Made by a program: the position numbers and the translations under genes. Source: Nonlabens xylanidelens (GTDB lineage: Bacteria > Bacteroidota > Bacteroidia > Flavobacteriales > Flavobacteriaceae). Taken from it: a DNA stretch of 64,000 nucleotides. Shown piece by piece: positions 48,800-59,900 of this stretch; the first letter of the stretch is position 1; every line of letters begins with the position of its first letter. The notes below the pieces were generated by a model. That model was not told the DNA's origin. It made no database searches and was given only the letters and a program-made list of their open reading frames with translations. The stretch is from contig NZ_PTJE01000002.1 in NCBI RefSeq assembly GCF_002934445.1, forward strand, positions 5,392-69,391, in the 5' to 3' direction.

Positions 48800-50149
48800 A
48801 TGAAACAAATTTTACCTCGAGGCTCTAAAAAATTATTGAATGCATGGGCATTCTATGATTGGGCTAACTCAGTTTACTCTCTAGTAATCAATAGTGCTAT
48901 CTTCCCTATATTCTATGCTTATATAAGTATGAAAGCATATGAAGAAGGAAAAGTCCCAGAAATACTCAAGGACGTTAATAATGAGTCTATAATAATAGTT
49001 ACTACAGCTATTGCTTTTTTAATAGTTAGTATTATATCACCCATTTTATCTGGAATAGCCGACTACTCTGGTAAGAAAAAACGTTTTCTTCAATTCTTTT
49101 GTTATCTAGGTGCATTGAGTTGTATCGGTCTATCACTATTCAGTTTTGATTATTTGTGGCTCAGTTTACTGGTTTATATGCTTGCCTTGATAGGTTTTTG
49201 GGGTAGTCTAGTATTTTATAATTCTTACTTACCAGACATCGCTTTTCCAGAACAGCAAGATTCTATAAGTGCCAAAGGTTTTTCCATGGGTTATATAGGT
49301 AGTGTTATACTCCTTATTATATGTCTTGTTTTAATAGAAGGTGGTTTTTATCCAAAAGACGGATTACTGTGTGAAACTTCCTTAGAAAATTATGTTTTCA
49401 ATTTAGATCCTGTGCAACTATCTTTTATTCTAGTAGGATTATGGTGGATGGGGTTTGCGCAATATACCTATAGATATTTGCCTTTAGGAACTAAAAAGGA
49501 TAGTACCCAAGTAAAGAACATTTTTACTAATGGTTTTCAAGAACTGAAGAAGATATGGAGTAATCTTTCTGAAGACCTACAAATGAAGCGCTACTTAGGA
49601 GCATTTTTCATATACAGCATGGCAGTACAAACAGTTATGCTAGTCGCTACTTATTTTGGTACAGAAGAAGTAGAGTGGGAAGAAGATGGGGCAACCATGG
49701 GATTAATAATCAGTATACTTCTCATACAGTTAGTGGCTATATTAGGAGCAGGGTTAGCTAGTAAGCTTTCGCGAAAGCTAGGTAACATCAAAACTCTAAT
49801 CGTCATCAATATCTTATGGGCGGTTATCTGTATTTATGGTTATTTTGTGGTATCACCTTTACAGTTTTATATAACGGCTGGTTTTGTAGGTCTTGTAATG
49901 GGGTCTATACAATCCTTATCTAGAAGTACGTATTCAAAAATGATTCCTGATGGTAATCCTGATACGGCTTCTTATTTTAGTTTTTACGACGTCGCAGAAA
50001 AAATAGGTATCGTTATAGGGATGCTCATATTTGCTATAGTAGGTGAATTAAGCGGTTCTATGAGAGAACCTATATTATTCTTAATAGTTTTCTTTATATT
50101 GGGAATCATATTACTAGCTAGAGTACCTAAAATCAAAATTAAACAATAG
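48800..50149 (+). CDS. MFS transporter, UMF1/Atg22-like
   Basis: The 449-residue major facilitator has about twelve transmembrane helices. The opening LLNAWAFYDWANSVYSLVINSAIFPIFY is diagnostic of the UMF1 family (related to the fungal vacuolar amino acid exporter Atg22). LSGIADYSGKKKRFLQFF is the loop 2-3 motif. The substrate is unknown; amino acid or small-solute efflux is possible. The palindrome core at 49765-49778 encodes KLSRKLG in a cytoplasmic loop (about residues 321-327). The start codon is jammed against a terminator, so its expression route is unclear. Confidence 0.88.
   Translation: MKQILPRGSKKLLNAWAFYDWANSVYSLVINSAIFPIFYAYISMKAYEEGKVPEILKDVNNESIIIVTTAIAFLIVSIISPILSGIADYSGKKKRFLQFFCYLGALSCIGLSLFSFDYLWLSLLVYMLALIGFWGSLVFYNSYLPDIAFPEQQDSISAKGFSMGYIGSVILLIICLVLIEGGFYPKDGLLCETSLENYVFNLDPVQLSFILVGLWWMGFAQYTYRYLPLGTKKDSTQVKNIFTNGFQELKKIWSNLSEDLQMKRYLGAFFIYSMAVQTVMLVATYFGTEEVEWEEDGATMGLIISILLIQLVAILGAGLASKLSRKLGNIKTLIVINILWAVICIYGYFVVSPLQFYITAGFVGLVMGSIQSLSRSTYSKMIPDGNPDTASYFSFYDVAEKIGIVIGMLIFAIVGELSGSMREPILFLIVFFILGIILLARVPKIKIKQ
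49764..49779. repeat. Palindrome copy 10 (in CDS), variant flanks
   Basis: AGCTTTCGCGAAAGCT keeps the 14-base core with A/T instead of C/G flanks and is still a perfect palindrome. It lies in the MFS gene, read in the L-S-R-K frame. Confidence 0.92.
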
Positions 50150-50244
50150 ATTTAAACTACTATAAAATAATACATGATAAGTTTTGCTTATAGTAGATTT
50201 GATTTTAACAGTTGTAATCTTAATAAACACTTTTAGAATTAAAA

Positions 50245-50252
50245 TATATTTG
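50245..50252 (+). promoter_or_regulatory. katG -7 box
   Basis: TATATTTG matches TAnnTTTG, 29 bases upstream of the katG ATG. No OxyR or PerR operator is obvious. Confidence 0.45.
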
Positions 50253-50269
50253 AACCATCTAATTAATAA

Positions 50270-52519
<2,250 letters not shown>

Positions 52520-52540
52520 ACATCAGTATTTGGATAAAAC

Positions 52541-52576
52541 AAAATCCCCAAATCATTAATTTGATTTGGGGATTTT
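52541..52576. terminator. katG bidirectional terminator
   Basis: AAATCCCCAAATCA pairs with TGATTTGGGGATTT with a short loop, T run to the right and A run to the left. It serves katG and the convergent DUF2807 gene. Confidence 0.88.
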
Positions 52577-52602
52577 TATTATATATAATTTAATCTATAA
52601 TA

Positions 52603-53331
52603 TTAGATCTTTGTAATATCACCGCTACCCAACACACTTTTTTTAACTGAGCTAGTAGAGCCTTTATACATTAAATCACCAGAACCTACTATGGACGCTT
52701 TAAGTTCGCCACCTGTGCAGTAAACAGATACGTCACCGCTACCAGCAATAGAGGCATCTACATTGTTGGCTTTTAAATTTAATGCGTCGATATCACCGCT
52801 ACCAGCAACATTAGCATCTAGGTATTCTGCACGGCCTTTTAATGTAACATCACCGCTACCAGCTATATTTACTTCTAAATTTTCTGATTCTACTTGTGCA
52901 GTGATATCACCGCTACCTGCAACAGATATATCCATATTTCTAGATTTTAAATTCATATGGCTCGTGATATCTCCACTTCCAGCCATACTTAATGCGTTGA
53001 TAGACTCTACATTTACAGTCACATTAATGCCTTTACGTGTACTGTAGTTAGTACCATCTTTAAGACCTATTTCTAGTTTATTACCTTTAACCTCGATCTC
53101 TATATATTCCATAATATTAGATTCGGCCTCTACGGTTATGGTACCTTCTTTTCCTTCTACAAGGATAATATCGATACTACTTTTACCAGATATCTTATCA
53201 TAGTCAGAAGTATTAAAGGTTTTTGTAATTACTTCTCCGTTTCCTTTAATTCGTTTATTGCTTCCCCACCATTGAGCATTTGCACTATTAAATCCTAAAA
53301 TGGCTACTAGAAGTATGATGATATGTTTCAT
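52603..53331 (-). CDS. DUF2807 (head GIN) surface protein with GSGD repeats
   Basis: A signal peptide (LLVAILGFNSANAQ) is followed by a DUF2807 domain predicted to form a right-handed beta-helix. Seven GSGD tetrapeptides recur with a period of about 19-20 residues (AGSGDITSH, AGSGDITAQ, AGSGDVTLK, AGSGDIDAL, AGSGDVSVY, VGSGDLMYK, LGSGDITKI), one per coil. Such Asp-containing turns could bind calcium. It is the last gene of a four-gene ECF sigma operon and is presumably exported to the cell surface or periplasm. Its partner is the larger protein at 53365-54468. Confidence 0.87.
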   Translation of the reverse strand: MKHIIILLVAILGFNSANAQWWGSNKRIKGNGEVITKTFNTSDYDKISGKSSIDIILVEGKEGTITVEAESNIMEYIEIEVKGNKLEIGLKDGTNYSTRKGINVTVNVESINALSMAGSGDITSHMNLKSRNMDISVAGSGDITAQVESENLEVNIAGSGDVTLKGRAEYLDANVAGSGDIDALNLKANNVDASIAGSGDVSVYCTGGELKASIVGSGDLMYKGSTSSVKKSVLGSGDITKI

Positions 53332-53364
53332 GTTATTGTTATTAAGTTAGTTGTTGTTTTATTT

Positions 53365-54468
53365 TTAGTTTTTTCTAAGACTTACACCACCAAAGCTTGA
53401 TCTTATATTGATTACAGACGTAGCGTTTTTATCTTTATGATAACCAGATTTTTGCTTTTCGGTGCTATTATTTTCTGAGTCGGTAACCGTTAAATCGTCT
53501 GATAGTTTAATACTCGCAAACTCTGTGTCTATGTCAAATTTAAAAGCTGCCTCTGGATGAAAATTGACTTTAATGTTTGTGTATTCACTTTTAATGACCG
53601 CATCTTTAAAATTAGGACTCAATTCTTCAATAGTTATCGATCCAAAATCAGTTACCAGGTTAACACTTTCTTTAATATGTCCTAATTTGATAGTAGAATA
53701 ATCGCCTCTACCTACTAGCTTTATAACATCTTGAGACTGTATAGTTGAGAAATCACCATTAAATTTAATGTTTTTAACATTATCAAACTTTGCCTTAGTA
53801 TAATCACCACTGTAATCTACTCTTTCAGCACCATGTAGTTCAAAACCGCTGAAGTCAGCTCTAATCGTTCCCGATTTCATGTAATCGATATGAGAGTTTT
53901 TAGTATAGTCAAAGCTAAGTTCGTTATCACTCGCTAGTAGCTGTCCTATATCAAGTCTACCAAAATCACACTGGATTTTTGCATGACCTAACAATCTATC
54001 TATGGAAACAGAACCATAATCGTTGCTTATATCTACCGCGGCAGTCACTGGCATTCTAATGATATAATCTATTTTCATATTAGAGCTACTATTAGAATTA
54101 CTACCTCCCATAAGCGTGCTCCACAAACTACTACTGTTGTTATTCTTCTTACGACTTGCATCAGTTCTTGCACTCACAATGGACGATGTTGCACTAAAAT
54201 CAACATCTATACCTTTGAGCTGTTCTATAACTTTTTGCTCATTATTACCACTTACTTCCACATTAATATCTATGGAAACAGTGGGCTTGTCCCATGTAGT
54301 AATGGTTATGTTACCGAACTCGTTTTGAATATCTACCATACAGTTTTTATTAACTGTAAAGGTTTTACTCAATTTTTTAGTCTTGGTGTATTTTCCATAG
54401 CCAGGACCGGCTATAAGCATCGCTGGTAATAAAAACAGCAGTACACTAAGTTTATATATATGTTTCAT
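53365..54468 (-). CDS. DUF4097-like beta-helix exported protein
   Basis: The signal peptide is LLFLLPAMLIAG. The mature 345 residues form repeated short strands with a rhythm of about 20 residues (VDISNDYGSVSIDRL, IRADFSGFELHGAERVDYSGDY, VNLVTDFGSITIEELSP), typical of DUF4097/adhesin-like beta-helices. A low-complexity Asn/Ser loop (KKNNNSSSLWSTLMGGSNSNSSSN) near residue 110 interrupts it. It overlaps the preceding anti-sigma-like gene by 17 bases and precedes the DUF2807 gene by 33 bases, so all are co-transcribed. An envelope-structure role is inferred. Confidence 0.78.
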   Translation of the reverse strand: MKHIYKLSVLLFLLPAMLIAGPGYGKYTKTKKLSKTFTVNKNCMVDIQNEFGNITITTWDKPTVSIDINVEVSGNNEQKVIEQLKGIDVDFSATSSIVSARTDASRKKNNNSSSLWSTLMGGSNSNSSSNMKIDYIIRMPVTAAVDISNDYGSVSIDRLLGHAKIQCDFGRLDIGQLLASDNELSFDYTKNSHIDYMKSGTIRADFSGFELHGAERVDYSGDYTKAKFDNVKNIKFNGDFSTIQSQDVIKLVGRGDYSTIKLGHIKESVNLVTDFGSITIEELSPNFKDAVIKSEYTNIKVNFHPEAAFKFDIDTEFASIKLSDDLTVTDSENNSTEKQKSGYHKDKNATSVINIRSSFGGVSLRKN

Positions 54469-55063
54469 CTTCTTGTTCTTTTAAATTTTTCAGTTGTTCT
54501 ATTTGCTCCAGAGCAGTTTCTAATAAATCGATTCTATTTTGAAAATTCTGTATCATAGCAGCGATAACGGTTTTACTATCATTGTTAGTAGCAAAGTCTG
54601 CTTCTATCGTTTTATAATCCAGTTCTAATCTTGCCAGTGCTGTTTTAGTTGCTGTAACAATACGAGCAGCTTCTGGCGATTGTTCTTTATTTAATCTTTC
54701 TAGTTCTTCATTTATAGTACTCGTAAAAAAGTCTTGCGCTTGTGCCATTTCTGGTGACACGCTAGACAGTCCATTATCTACAGGGCTAGAAGGAACCAGG
54801 TTTAAACCTGTAAAACCTAATAAAATTGCTAGTCCAGCCACTAGCGACCATTTAAACCAGGAGTTCATTTTTATAACCTCGTTACCTTCATGATCTCCAT
54901 CATTATCTTCAGTAGCAATAGGTATAATCGAATCGTCTACTTCTTCATGATTATCGTTGCAAGCTTCTTCTAGCTTATCAAAAAATCTATTTCTATGGCC
55001 ACTAGGTAGTGATTCTGTATTAAAATCTTGATCTGCAAACCATTCTTCCATGTTCTTTTTCAT
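54452..55063 (-). CDS. Anti-sigma-factor-like membrane protein
   Basis: A cytoplasmic N-terminal part of about 65 residues (MEEWFADQDF...FFDKLEEAC) is followed by one transmembrane helix (FKWSLVAGLAILLGFTGLNLV, about residues 69-89). A periplasmic coiled-coil tail follows (EELERLNKEQ...LLETALEQIEQLKNLKEQEDE). The topology and position directly after an ECF sigma gene (ATGA overlap) indicate the cognate membrane anti-sigma factor, although no ZAS zinc motif is visible. ATG at 55063; an internal Met at 55051 is possible. It probably releases sigma on an envelope signal. Confidence 0.8.
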   Translation of the reverse strand: MKKNMEEWFADQDFNTESLPSGHRNRFFDKLEEACNDNHEEVDDSIIPIATEDNDGDHEGNEVIKMNSWFKWSLVAGLAILLGFTGLNLVPSSPVDNGLSSVSPEMAQAQDFFTSTINEELERLNKEQSPEAARIVTATKTALARLELDYKTIEADFATNNDSKTVIAAMIQNFQNRIDLLETALEQIEQLKNLKEQEDETYI

Positions 55064-55608
55064 ATCAGTTGCATTTTATTTCTCAGGCTTTCTTTTGCTC
55101 TAGAGATGGTAGTTCTACACATCGCATTAGAAATTCCCATAATCTCACTTATCTCTTCATTATCCATTCCTTCTATAAGGCTTAGGGTTAGAACCTGTCT
55201 GTAATTATCCTTTAAAAGTTTCATTACTTCCAGTACTTTTTTGGCAGTCATACCAGCAGCTTCCATATCTATTTGTTCGTCTGCTTTGTTTTCCATTTCA
55301 TAGGCTACATCGTCATAATCTACTTTAGGCATTTTATTTTCCTTTTTCAATTGTGTAAGGCTGTTGTTCACTACTATTCTTTTTAACCAGCTGCCAAAGG
55401 TTGCCTCTCGGTTCCATTGTTTCATCTTAGCAAACGCAGTTATCATGCTATCTTGCATAATATCTTCGGCAAGTGCGGTGTCTTTTACGATTCTCAATGC
55501 GACATGATACATACCATTTGCATACTGATCATAAACGCGCATTTGTGCCTTGCGATCGCCTCGTTCACAGAGGTTATAAAGTTCTATTTCGGTTGTTTTT
55601 AAGATCAC
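55060..55608 (-). CDS. ECF RNA polymerase sigma factor
   Basis: The 182-residue sigma-70 family protein has region 2 (VYDQYANGMYHVALRIVKDTALAEDIMQDSMITAFAKMKQW, about residues 24-64) and region 4 (LLKDNYRQVLTLSLIEGMDNEEISEIMGISNAMCRTTISRAKESLR, about 130-176). GTG at 55608 is the start. The operon sigma, anti-sigma, adhesin-like, DUF2807 recurs in Flavobacteriaceae and is probably self-controlled. On the minus strand two GTAAC elements 33 bases apart (55618-55622 and 55651-55655) could be the ECF -35 signal, but this is speculative. Confidence 0.92.
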   Translation of the reverse strand: MILKTTEIELYNLCERGDRKAQMRVYDQYANGMYHVALRIVKDTALAEDIMQDSMITAFAKMKQWNREATFGSWLKRIVVNNSLTQLKKENKMPKVDYDDVAYEMENKADEQIDMEAAGMTAKKVLEVMKLLKDNYRQVLTLSLIEGMDNEEISEIMGISNAMCRTTISRAKESLRNKMQLI

Positions 55609-55782
55609 TTGGTTAGTGTTACGCTTTAAAGATGCAATTTATTCTAGCATGTTACACTTCATGGCAAGGATTTTGAAAAATTATTCATCCAGCACTTGGT
55701 GTAAAATGAGTAAAGCCATCATTCTAGATACTATAATAGTAGTTTAATAGTTTGATAATCTGTTTTTTAAAGGTTGTAATTC

Positions 55783-55798
55783 CGCTTTCGCGAAAGCG
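55783..55798. repeat. CGCTTTCGCGAAAGCG palindrome, copy 11
   Basis: A perfect copy between the divergent ECF sigma and lon genes, 66 bases upstream of the lon start. Confidence 0.95.
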
Positions 55799-55864
55799 AA
55801 TTTATAATAAACATCGTGCTCAAATTAATTTTAAAAAATAAAAGCCAACAGTCTATATGACATT

Positions 55865-58339
55865 GTGGCGACTGAAAAAGATATGTTCAAACCAAAGAAA
55901 TTTTCGATAGACAACTTGTCACTTCAAGAATTTGATCAAGATGCGGAATTTATTCCCCTATTGAGCAGCGAGGACGAGGAAGAAATGAATAAGGAAAGCG
56001 TGCCAGAGACCTTACCTATATTACCATTGCGTAATATGGTTCTGTTTCCAGGTGTAGTAATTCCTATTACAGCAGGGCGCGATCGCTCTATTAAATTATT
56101 ACAGGACGCAAACAAAAAAGGTATTGCGATAGGTGTAGTTGCACAAAAGAATGAAGAGATAGAAGAGCCTTCTTTTGAAGACTTGCATAAAACAGGTGTC
56201 GTTGCAAAAATCTTAAAGACTTTTAAGATGCCAGACGGTAATACTACGGTTATTATTCAAGGTAAAAAACGCTTTGAAATGGGCGAGATCGTCACAGAGC
56301 AGCCTTTTATAACTGCTATAGCAAACGATGTCCCTGATGTAAGACCGGTAAAGGAAGATGTTGAGTTTAGGGCAATTATTGAAAAGATAAAAGAACTAGC
56401 CTTAGAGATTATTAAAGAAAGTCCTAACATACCTACAGAGGCGTCGTTTGCGATTAAGAATATCGAGTCAGATTCTTTCTTAGTGAATTTTGTGTCTTCT
56501 AACATGAATCTTAAGGTAGAGGAGAAGCAAAAAATTCTAGAGATCAATGATCTTAAAGAAAGAGCGCTAGAGACTTTGCGTTTTATGAATATCGAACGTC
56601 AGAAATTAGAGCTTAAAAACGATATACAGTCTAAAGTACAGACAGATATCAATAAGCAACAACGTGAGTATTTCTTGCACCAGCAAATGAAAACCATTCA
56701 GGACGAATTAGGTGGTGGTGTTTCTTCACATCAAGAGGTAGATGAAATGCGCCAGCGTGCTAAGAAAAAGAAATGGGACGATAAGGTAAAGGAACATTTT
56801 GAGAAAGAACTAGCAAAGATGCAACGTATGAATCCGCAAGTGGCGGAATATTCTATACAGCGCAATTACCTAGATCTTATTCTTGATTTACCATGGAACG
56901 TGTTTTCAAAGGACAACTTTGACCTTAAACGCGCAATGAAAATTTTAGATCGTGATCATTATGGTCTTGAAGAGGTGAAAAAACGTATTATAGAATATCT
57001 AGCGGTTTTAAAATTGCGTAATGATATGAAATCTCCTATTCTATGTCTTTATGGACCTCCTGGTGTAGGTAAAACGTCTCTAGGTAAATCTGTTGCAGAG
57101 GCACTAGGACGTGAGTATGTACGTATCTCACTTGGTGGATTGCGTGATGAGGCAGAAATACGCGGACATCGTAAAACCTATATAGGAGCGATGCCAGGAC
57201 GTATTATTCAATCTATAAAGAAGGCAAAAACCTCTAATCCTGTTTTTGTACTGGATGAGATTGATAAATTAAGCAACTCGCATAATGGAGATCCTTCTAG
57301 TGCGATGCTAGAAGTACTGGATCCAGAGCAAAACAGTGCTTTTTATGACAACTTCCTAGAAATGGGATTTGATTTAAGTAAGGTAATGTTTATAGCAACG
57401 AGTAACAGTTTAAATACCATACAGCCTGCATTGCGCGACCGTATGGAGATTATAAATGTTACTGGTTATACGATAGAAGAAAAGGTAGAAATAGGAAAGC
57501 AACACTTACTACCTAAGCAATTAAAAGAACACGGACTGGATAAGTCGCATCTTAAAATCGCAAAACCACAAATAGAAAAAGTAGTAGAAGGTTATACGCG
57601 TGAAAGTGGTGTAAGATCGCTCGATAAACAACTTGCAAAAATGGTGCGTTATGCTGCCAAAAGTATTGCAATGGAAGAAGAGTACGATCTCAAAGTGACT
57701 AATGAAACGGTTATTAAAGTATTAGGCGCTCCTAAAATGGAACGTGATAAATATGAGAATAATGATGTGGCTGGTGTGGTAACTGGACTGGCATGGACTA
57801 GAGTAGGTGGTGATATTCTATTTATCGAGTCTATACTATCTAAAGGTAAAGGTAACTTAACTATAACTGGTAATATAGGTAAGGTGATGAAGGAAAGTGC
57901 TACTATAGCAATGGAATACATCAAAGCAAATGCCGATGAGTTAGGTATCGATAGTTCTATTTTTAATAATTATAACGTTCACATACATGTACCAGAAGGT
58001 GCTACTCCTAAAGATGGACCTAGTGCTGGTGTAACGATGTTAACGTCTCTAGTATCTTTATTTACACAGCGTAAAGTAAAGAAAAGTCTTGCGATGACTG
58101 GAGAGATCACTTTAAGAGGTAAAGTACTGCCAGTAGGTGGTATTAAAGAAAAGATTCTTGCTGCAAAGCGTGCTAGAATTAAAGAAATCCTTCTTTGTGA
58201 GCAAAATCGTAGAGACATAGAAGAAATTAATGCTGATTACTTAAAAGGCCTTACTTTCCATTATGTAAGCGACATGAGTAATGTTCTAGAACTGGCTCTT
58301 ACTAAGCAAAAAGTAAAAAATGCAAAGAAGTTGAGTTAG
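55865..58339 (+). CDS. lon: ATP-dependent protease Lon
   Basis: Lon is the AAA+ serine protease that degrades misfolded and regulatory proteins. The N-terminal LON substrate domain ([23 protein letters not shown], about residues 49-70) leads into a coiled coil. The ATPase has Walker [10 protein letters not shown] (about 397-405) and [10 protein letters not shown]. The protease domain has catalytic Ser720 (KDGPSAG) and Lys763 (GGIKEK). At about 824 residues it is full length, with a 48-residue acidic lead common in Bacteroidota Lon. The start is GTG at 55865; ATG at 55883 is an alternative. A strong terminator follows. Confidence 0.97.
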   Translation: MATEKDMFKPKKFSIDNLSLQEFDQDAEFIPLLSSEDEEEMNKESVPETLPILPLRNMVLFPGVVIPITAGRDRSIKLLQDANKKGIAIGVVAQKNEEIEEPSFEDLHKTGVVAKILKTFKMPDGNTTVIIQGKKRFEMGEIVTEQPFITAIANDVPDVRPVKEDVEFRAIIEKIKELALEIIKESPNIPTEASFAIKNIESDSFLVNFVSSNMNLKVEEKQKILEINDLKERALETLRFMNIERQKLELKNDIQSKVQTDINKQQREYFLHQQMKTIQDELGGGVSSHQEVDEMRQRAKKKKWDDKVKEHFEKELAKMQRMNPQVAEYSIQRNYLDLILDLPWNVFSKDNFDLKRAMKILDRDHYGLEEVKKRIIEYLAVLKLRNDMKSPILCLYGPPGVGKTSLGKSVAEALGREYVRISLGGLRDEAEIRGHRKTYIGAMPGRIIQSIKKAKTSNPVFVLDEIDKLSNSHNGDPSSAMLEVLDPEQNSAFYDNFLEMGFDLSKVMFIATSNSLNTIQPALRDRMEIINVTGYTIEEKVEIGKQHLLPKQLKEHGLDKSHLKIAKPQIEKVVEGYTRESGVRSLDKQLAKMVRYAAKSIAMEEEYDLKVTNETVIKVLGAPKMERDKYENNDVAGVVTGLAWTRVGGDILFIESILSKGKGNLTITGNIGKVMKESATIAMEYIKANADELGIDSSIFNNYNVHIHVPEGATPKDGPSAGVTMLTSLVSLFTQRKVKKSLAMTGEITLRGKVLPVGGIKEKILAAKRARIKEILLCEQNRRDIEEINADYLKGLTFHYVSDMSNVLELALTKQKVKNAKKLS

Positions 58340-58354
58340 AACTCAAAATCTAAA

Positions 58355-58392
58355 TATCAAAAAGCTCGAGATGTTGTTCTCGAGCTTTTTTT
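58355..58392 (+). terminator. lon terminator (duplicate copy 1)
   Basis: GCTCGAG and CTCGAGC stem with an ATGTTGTT loop and seven T. The whole 38-base element is repeated exactly at 58952-58989. Confidence 0.88.
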
Positions 58393-58456
58393 GTGTAAAA
58401 CATTTTTGTGAATACTGTGATTTGTTTACTTTAGCATCCAACCAAAAAATATTTAC

Positions 58457-58933
58457 ATGAAAATTAAATTTTTATTATTGACCGCTTTATTTACATTATT
58501 GATCAGTTGTGATTCTGACGATGGAGCGAATTCTAATAGTTTTCAAGAAGTACTTCAGGTATCAATCGATGGTATCGATGTACCAGTATCTAGTTATACA
58601 GCTATTAGAACTACCGTTGTAGGTAGAAATATTCTTAATATATCACTTTCCCTAGCAAATGGAGGAACAATGACCGTTAATGTAGAAGGATCTAGTGTTG
58701 CTGGAATTTATGATTTAGCTTTAGCTAGTAGTTATAGTATTGAGTATTTTCCAACAAGTGCTGGTGGCTCTAATGCAACTGGTGTTATATCTGGTGAGAT
58801 TGATATTATTTCACATGATATGACTAATAAAACTATAGAAGTTGAATTTGATGAAACAGTATCTGGTTTTGCAGGTCAATCTGCTAGTTTTGATATAATT
58901 GGTATGATTTCGGTACCGTATACGGATATATAA
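58457..58933 (+). CDS. Small lipoprotein, 158 aa
   Basis: A lipoprotein signal ending LLISC (Cys at about 18) is followed by an Asp-rich linker (DSDDGANSN) and a beta-sandwich-like domain: LNISLSLANGGTMTVNVEG, GIYDLALASSYSIEYFP and ISGEIDIISHDMTNKTIEVEFDETVSG. This resembles DUF6252-type lipoproteins found in Bacteroidota. The ligand is unknown. It sits between two identical terminators (58355-58392 and 58952-58989), so it is an independent single-gene unit that may have arisen by insertion or duplication next to lon. Confidence 0.78.
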   Translation: MKIKFLLLTALFTLLISCDSDDGANSNSFQEVLQVSIDGIDVPVSSYTAIRTTVVGRNILNISLSLANGGTMTVNVEGSSVAGIYDLALASSYSIEYFPTSAGGSNATGVISGEIDIISHDMTNKTIEVEFDETVSGFAGQSASFDIIGMISVPYTDI

Positions 58934-58951
58934 AATCATAATTTTTATTTG

Positions 58952-58990
58952 TATCAAAAAGCTCGAGATGTTGTTCTCGAGCTTTTTTTT
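58952..58990 (+). terminator. Lipoprotein gene terminator (duplicate copy 2)
   Basis: Identical over 38 bases to the lon terminator, including the loop, plus one more T. Confidence 0.88.
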
Positions 58991-59031
58991 GTTTTAATTT
59001 ATAATAGTATAAGATCATTATCTAGATTCAT

Positions 59032-59064
59032 AAAAAAAGGAACAGTTCAACCTGTTCCTTTTTT
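59032..59064. terminator. Terminator of the exported protein gene at 59097
   Basis: AAAAGGAACAG and CTGTTCCTTTT stem with A and T runs on the two sides; it can act in both directions. Confidence 0.85.
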
Positions 59065-59096
59065 CTATTAATATTAGTTCAATAACTAAGTACGGT

Positions 59097-59801
59097 TCAC
59101 TTCACTTTTTCAATACTAAAACTTGTAGATATAGAAGAACCTGTCCCACCAGTATTAGAACGTAAAAGAATCCCATCATAATCAGATGAGGATACCGAGG
59201 AATCATAGGTGCCTATAATTCTAAATCTATATACATGTGTGCTGTCTAAATCTATGTAATTTGCTATACCATAACTTTCTTGTCTAGCACTAGCAAACTC
59301 ATCTGACAGTATATCTCTATGTTTAAACGTACGTCTTAAAACCCATCGATTATCGGTATTATCCCACATGCCTATGAGTATATCAAGATCTGTAGATGTA
59401 CCAGTAAATCCACCTATGTCAAAATCCATTTCGACTTTATAAGTTCCGTTAGATACTGGTGTATATAAACTAGTAGAAGTATCATATTCATCAAAAAGAT
59501 CTACTAATTCTTCATTTAGATTAATATCATAAAAAGTCTGGTCTTGATCTAGCTCGAGATTAGAACCTAAAAAACCGATAAATCTCAAACCAGGCGTGTC
59601 TTTATTAATCGCTGCATTTATTAAGGTTCCATCAGGTAAAGAATGTACTGGTAAAGTAAGTGACTTTGTATTTGTTAACTCTCTTACCCTTAAACCACCG
59701 TCTATATCAACTTCTTTAGTAGGTGATGTAGTATTGATTCCTACTTGTGCAAAAACAGGAAGTATAAATAAAAGAAGTGCTACGGTAATGATATTTTTCA
59801 T
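59097..59801 (-). CDS. Exported protein with GINTTSP start, 234 aa
   Basis: Signal peptide (TVALLLFILPVFA) followed by QVGINTTSPTKEVDIDGGLRVRE, an opening seen in many Bacteroidota exported proteins related to tail-fibre or beta-helical stalk proteins. The rest (about residues 60-234) is a beta-sandwich-like domain with GTYKVEMDFDIGGFTG, VLRRTFKHRD and HVYRFRIIGTYDSS. There is no T9SS sorting domain and no lipobox, so it is probably periplasmic or part of a surface assembly. The function is unknown. It is a single gene between terminators. Confidence 0.72.
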   Translation of the reverse strand: MKNIITVALLLFILPVFAQVGINTTSPTKEVDIDGGLRVRELTNTKSLTLPVHSLPDGTLINAAINKDTPGLRFIGFLGSNLELDQDQTFYDINLNEELVDLFDEYDTSTSLYTPVSNGTYKVEMDFDIGGFTGTSTDLDILIGMWDNTDNRWVLRRTFKHRDILSDEFASARQESYGIANYIDLDSTHVYRFRIIGTYDSSVSSSDYDGILLRSNTGGTGSSISTSFSIEKVK

Positions 59802-59900
59802 GCTTTGAGATAATTCTAAGGTTAACCAATTTCAGTTACAATAGTAAAATTCAATCAACACAGAAGTATCACAATAATATAAATTTATCGTCCTCGGTTG

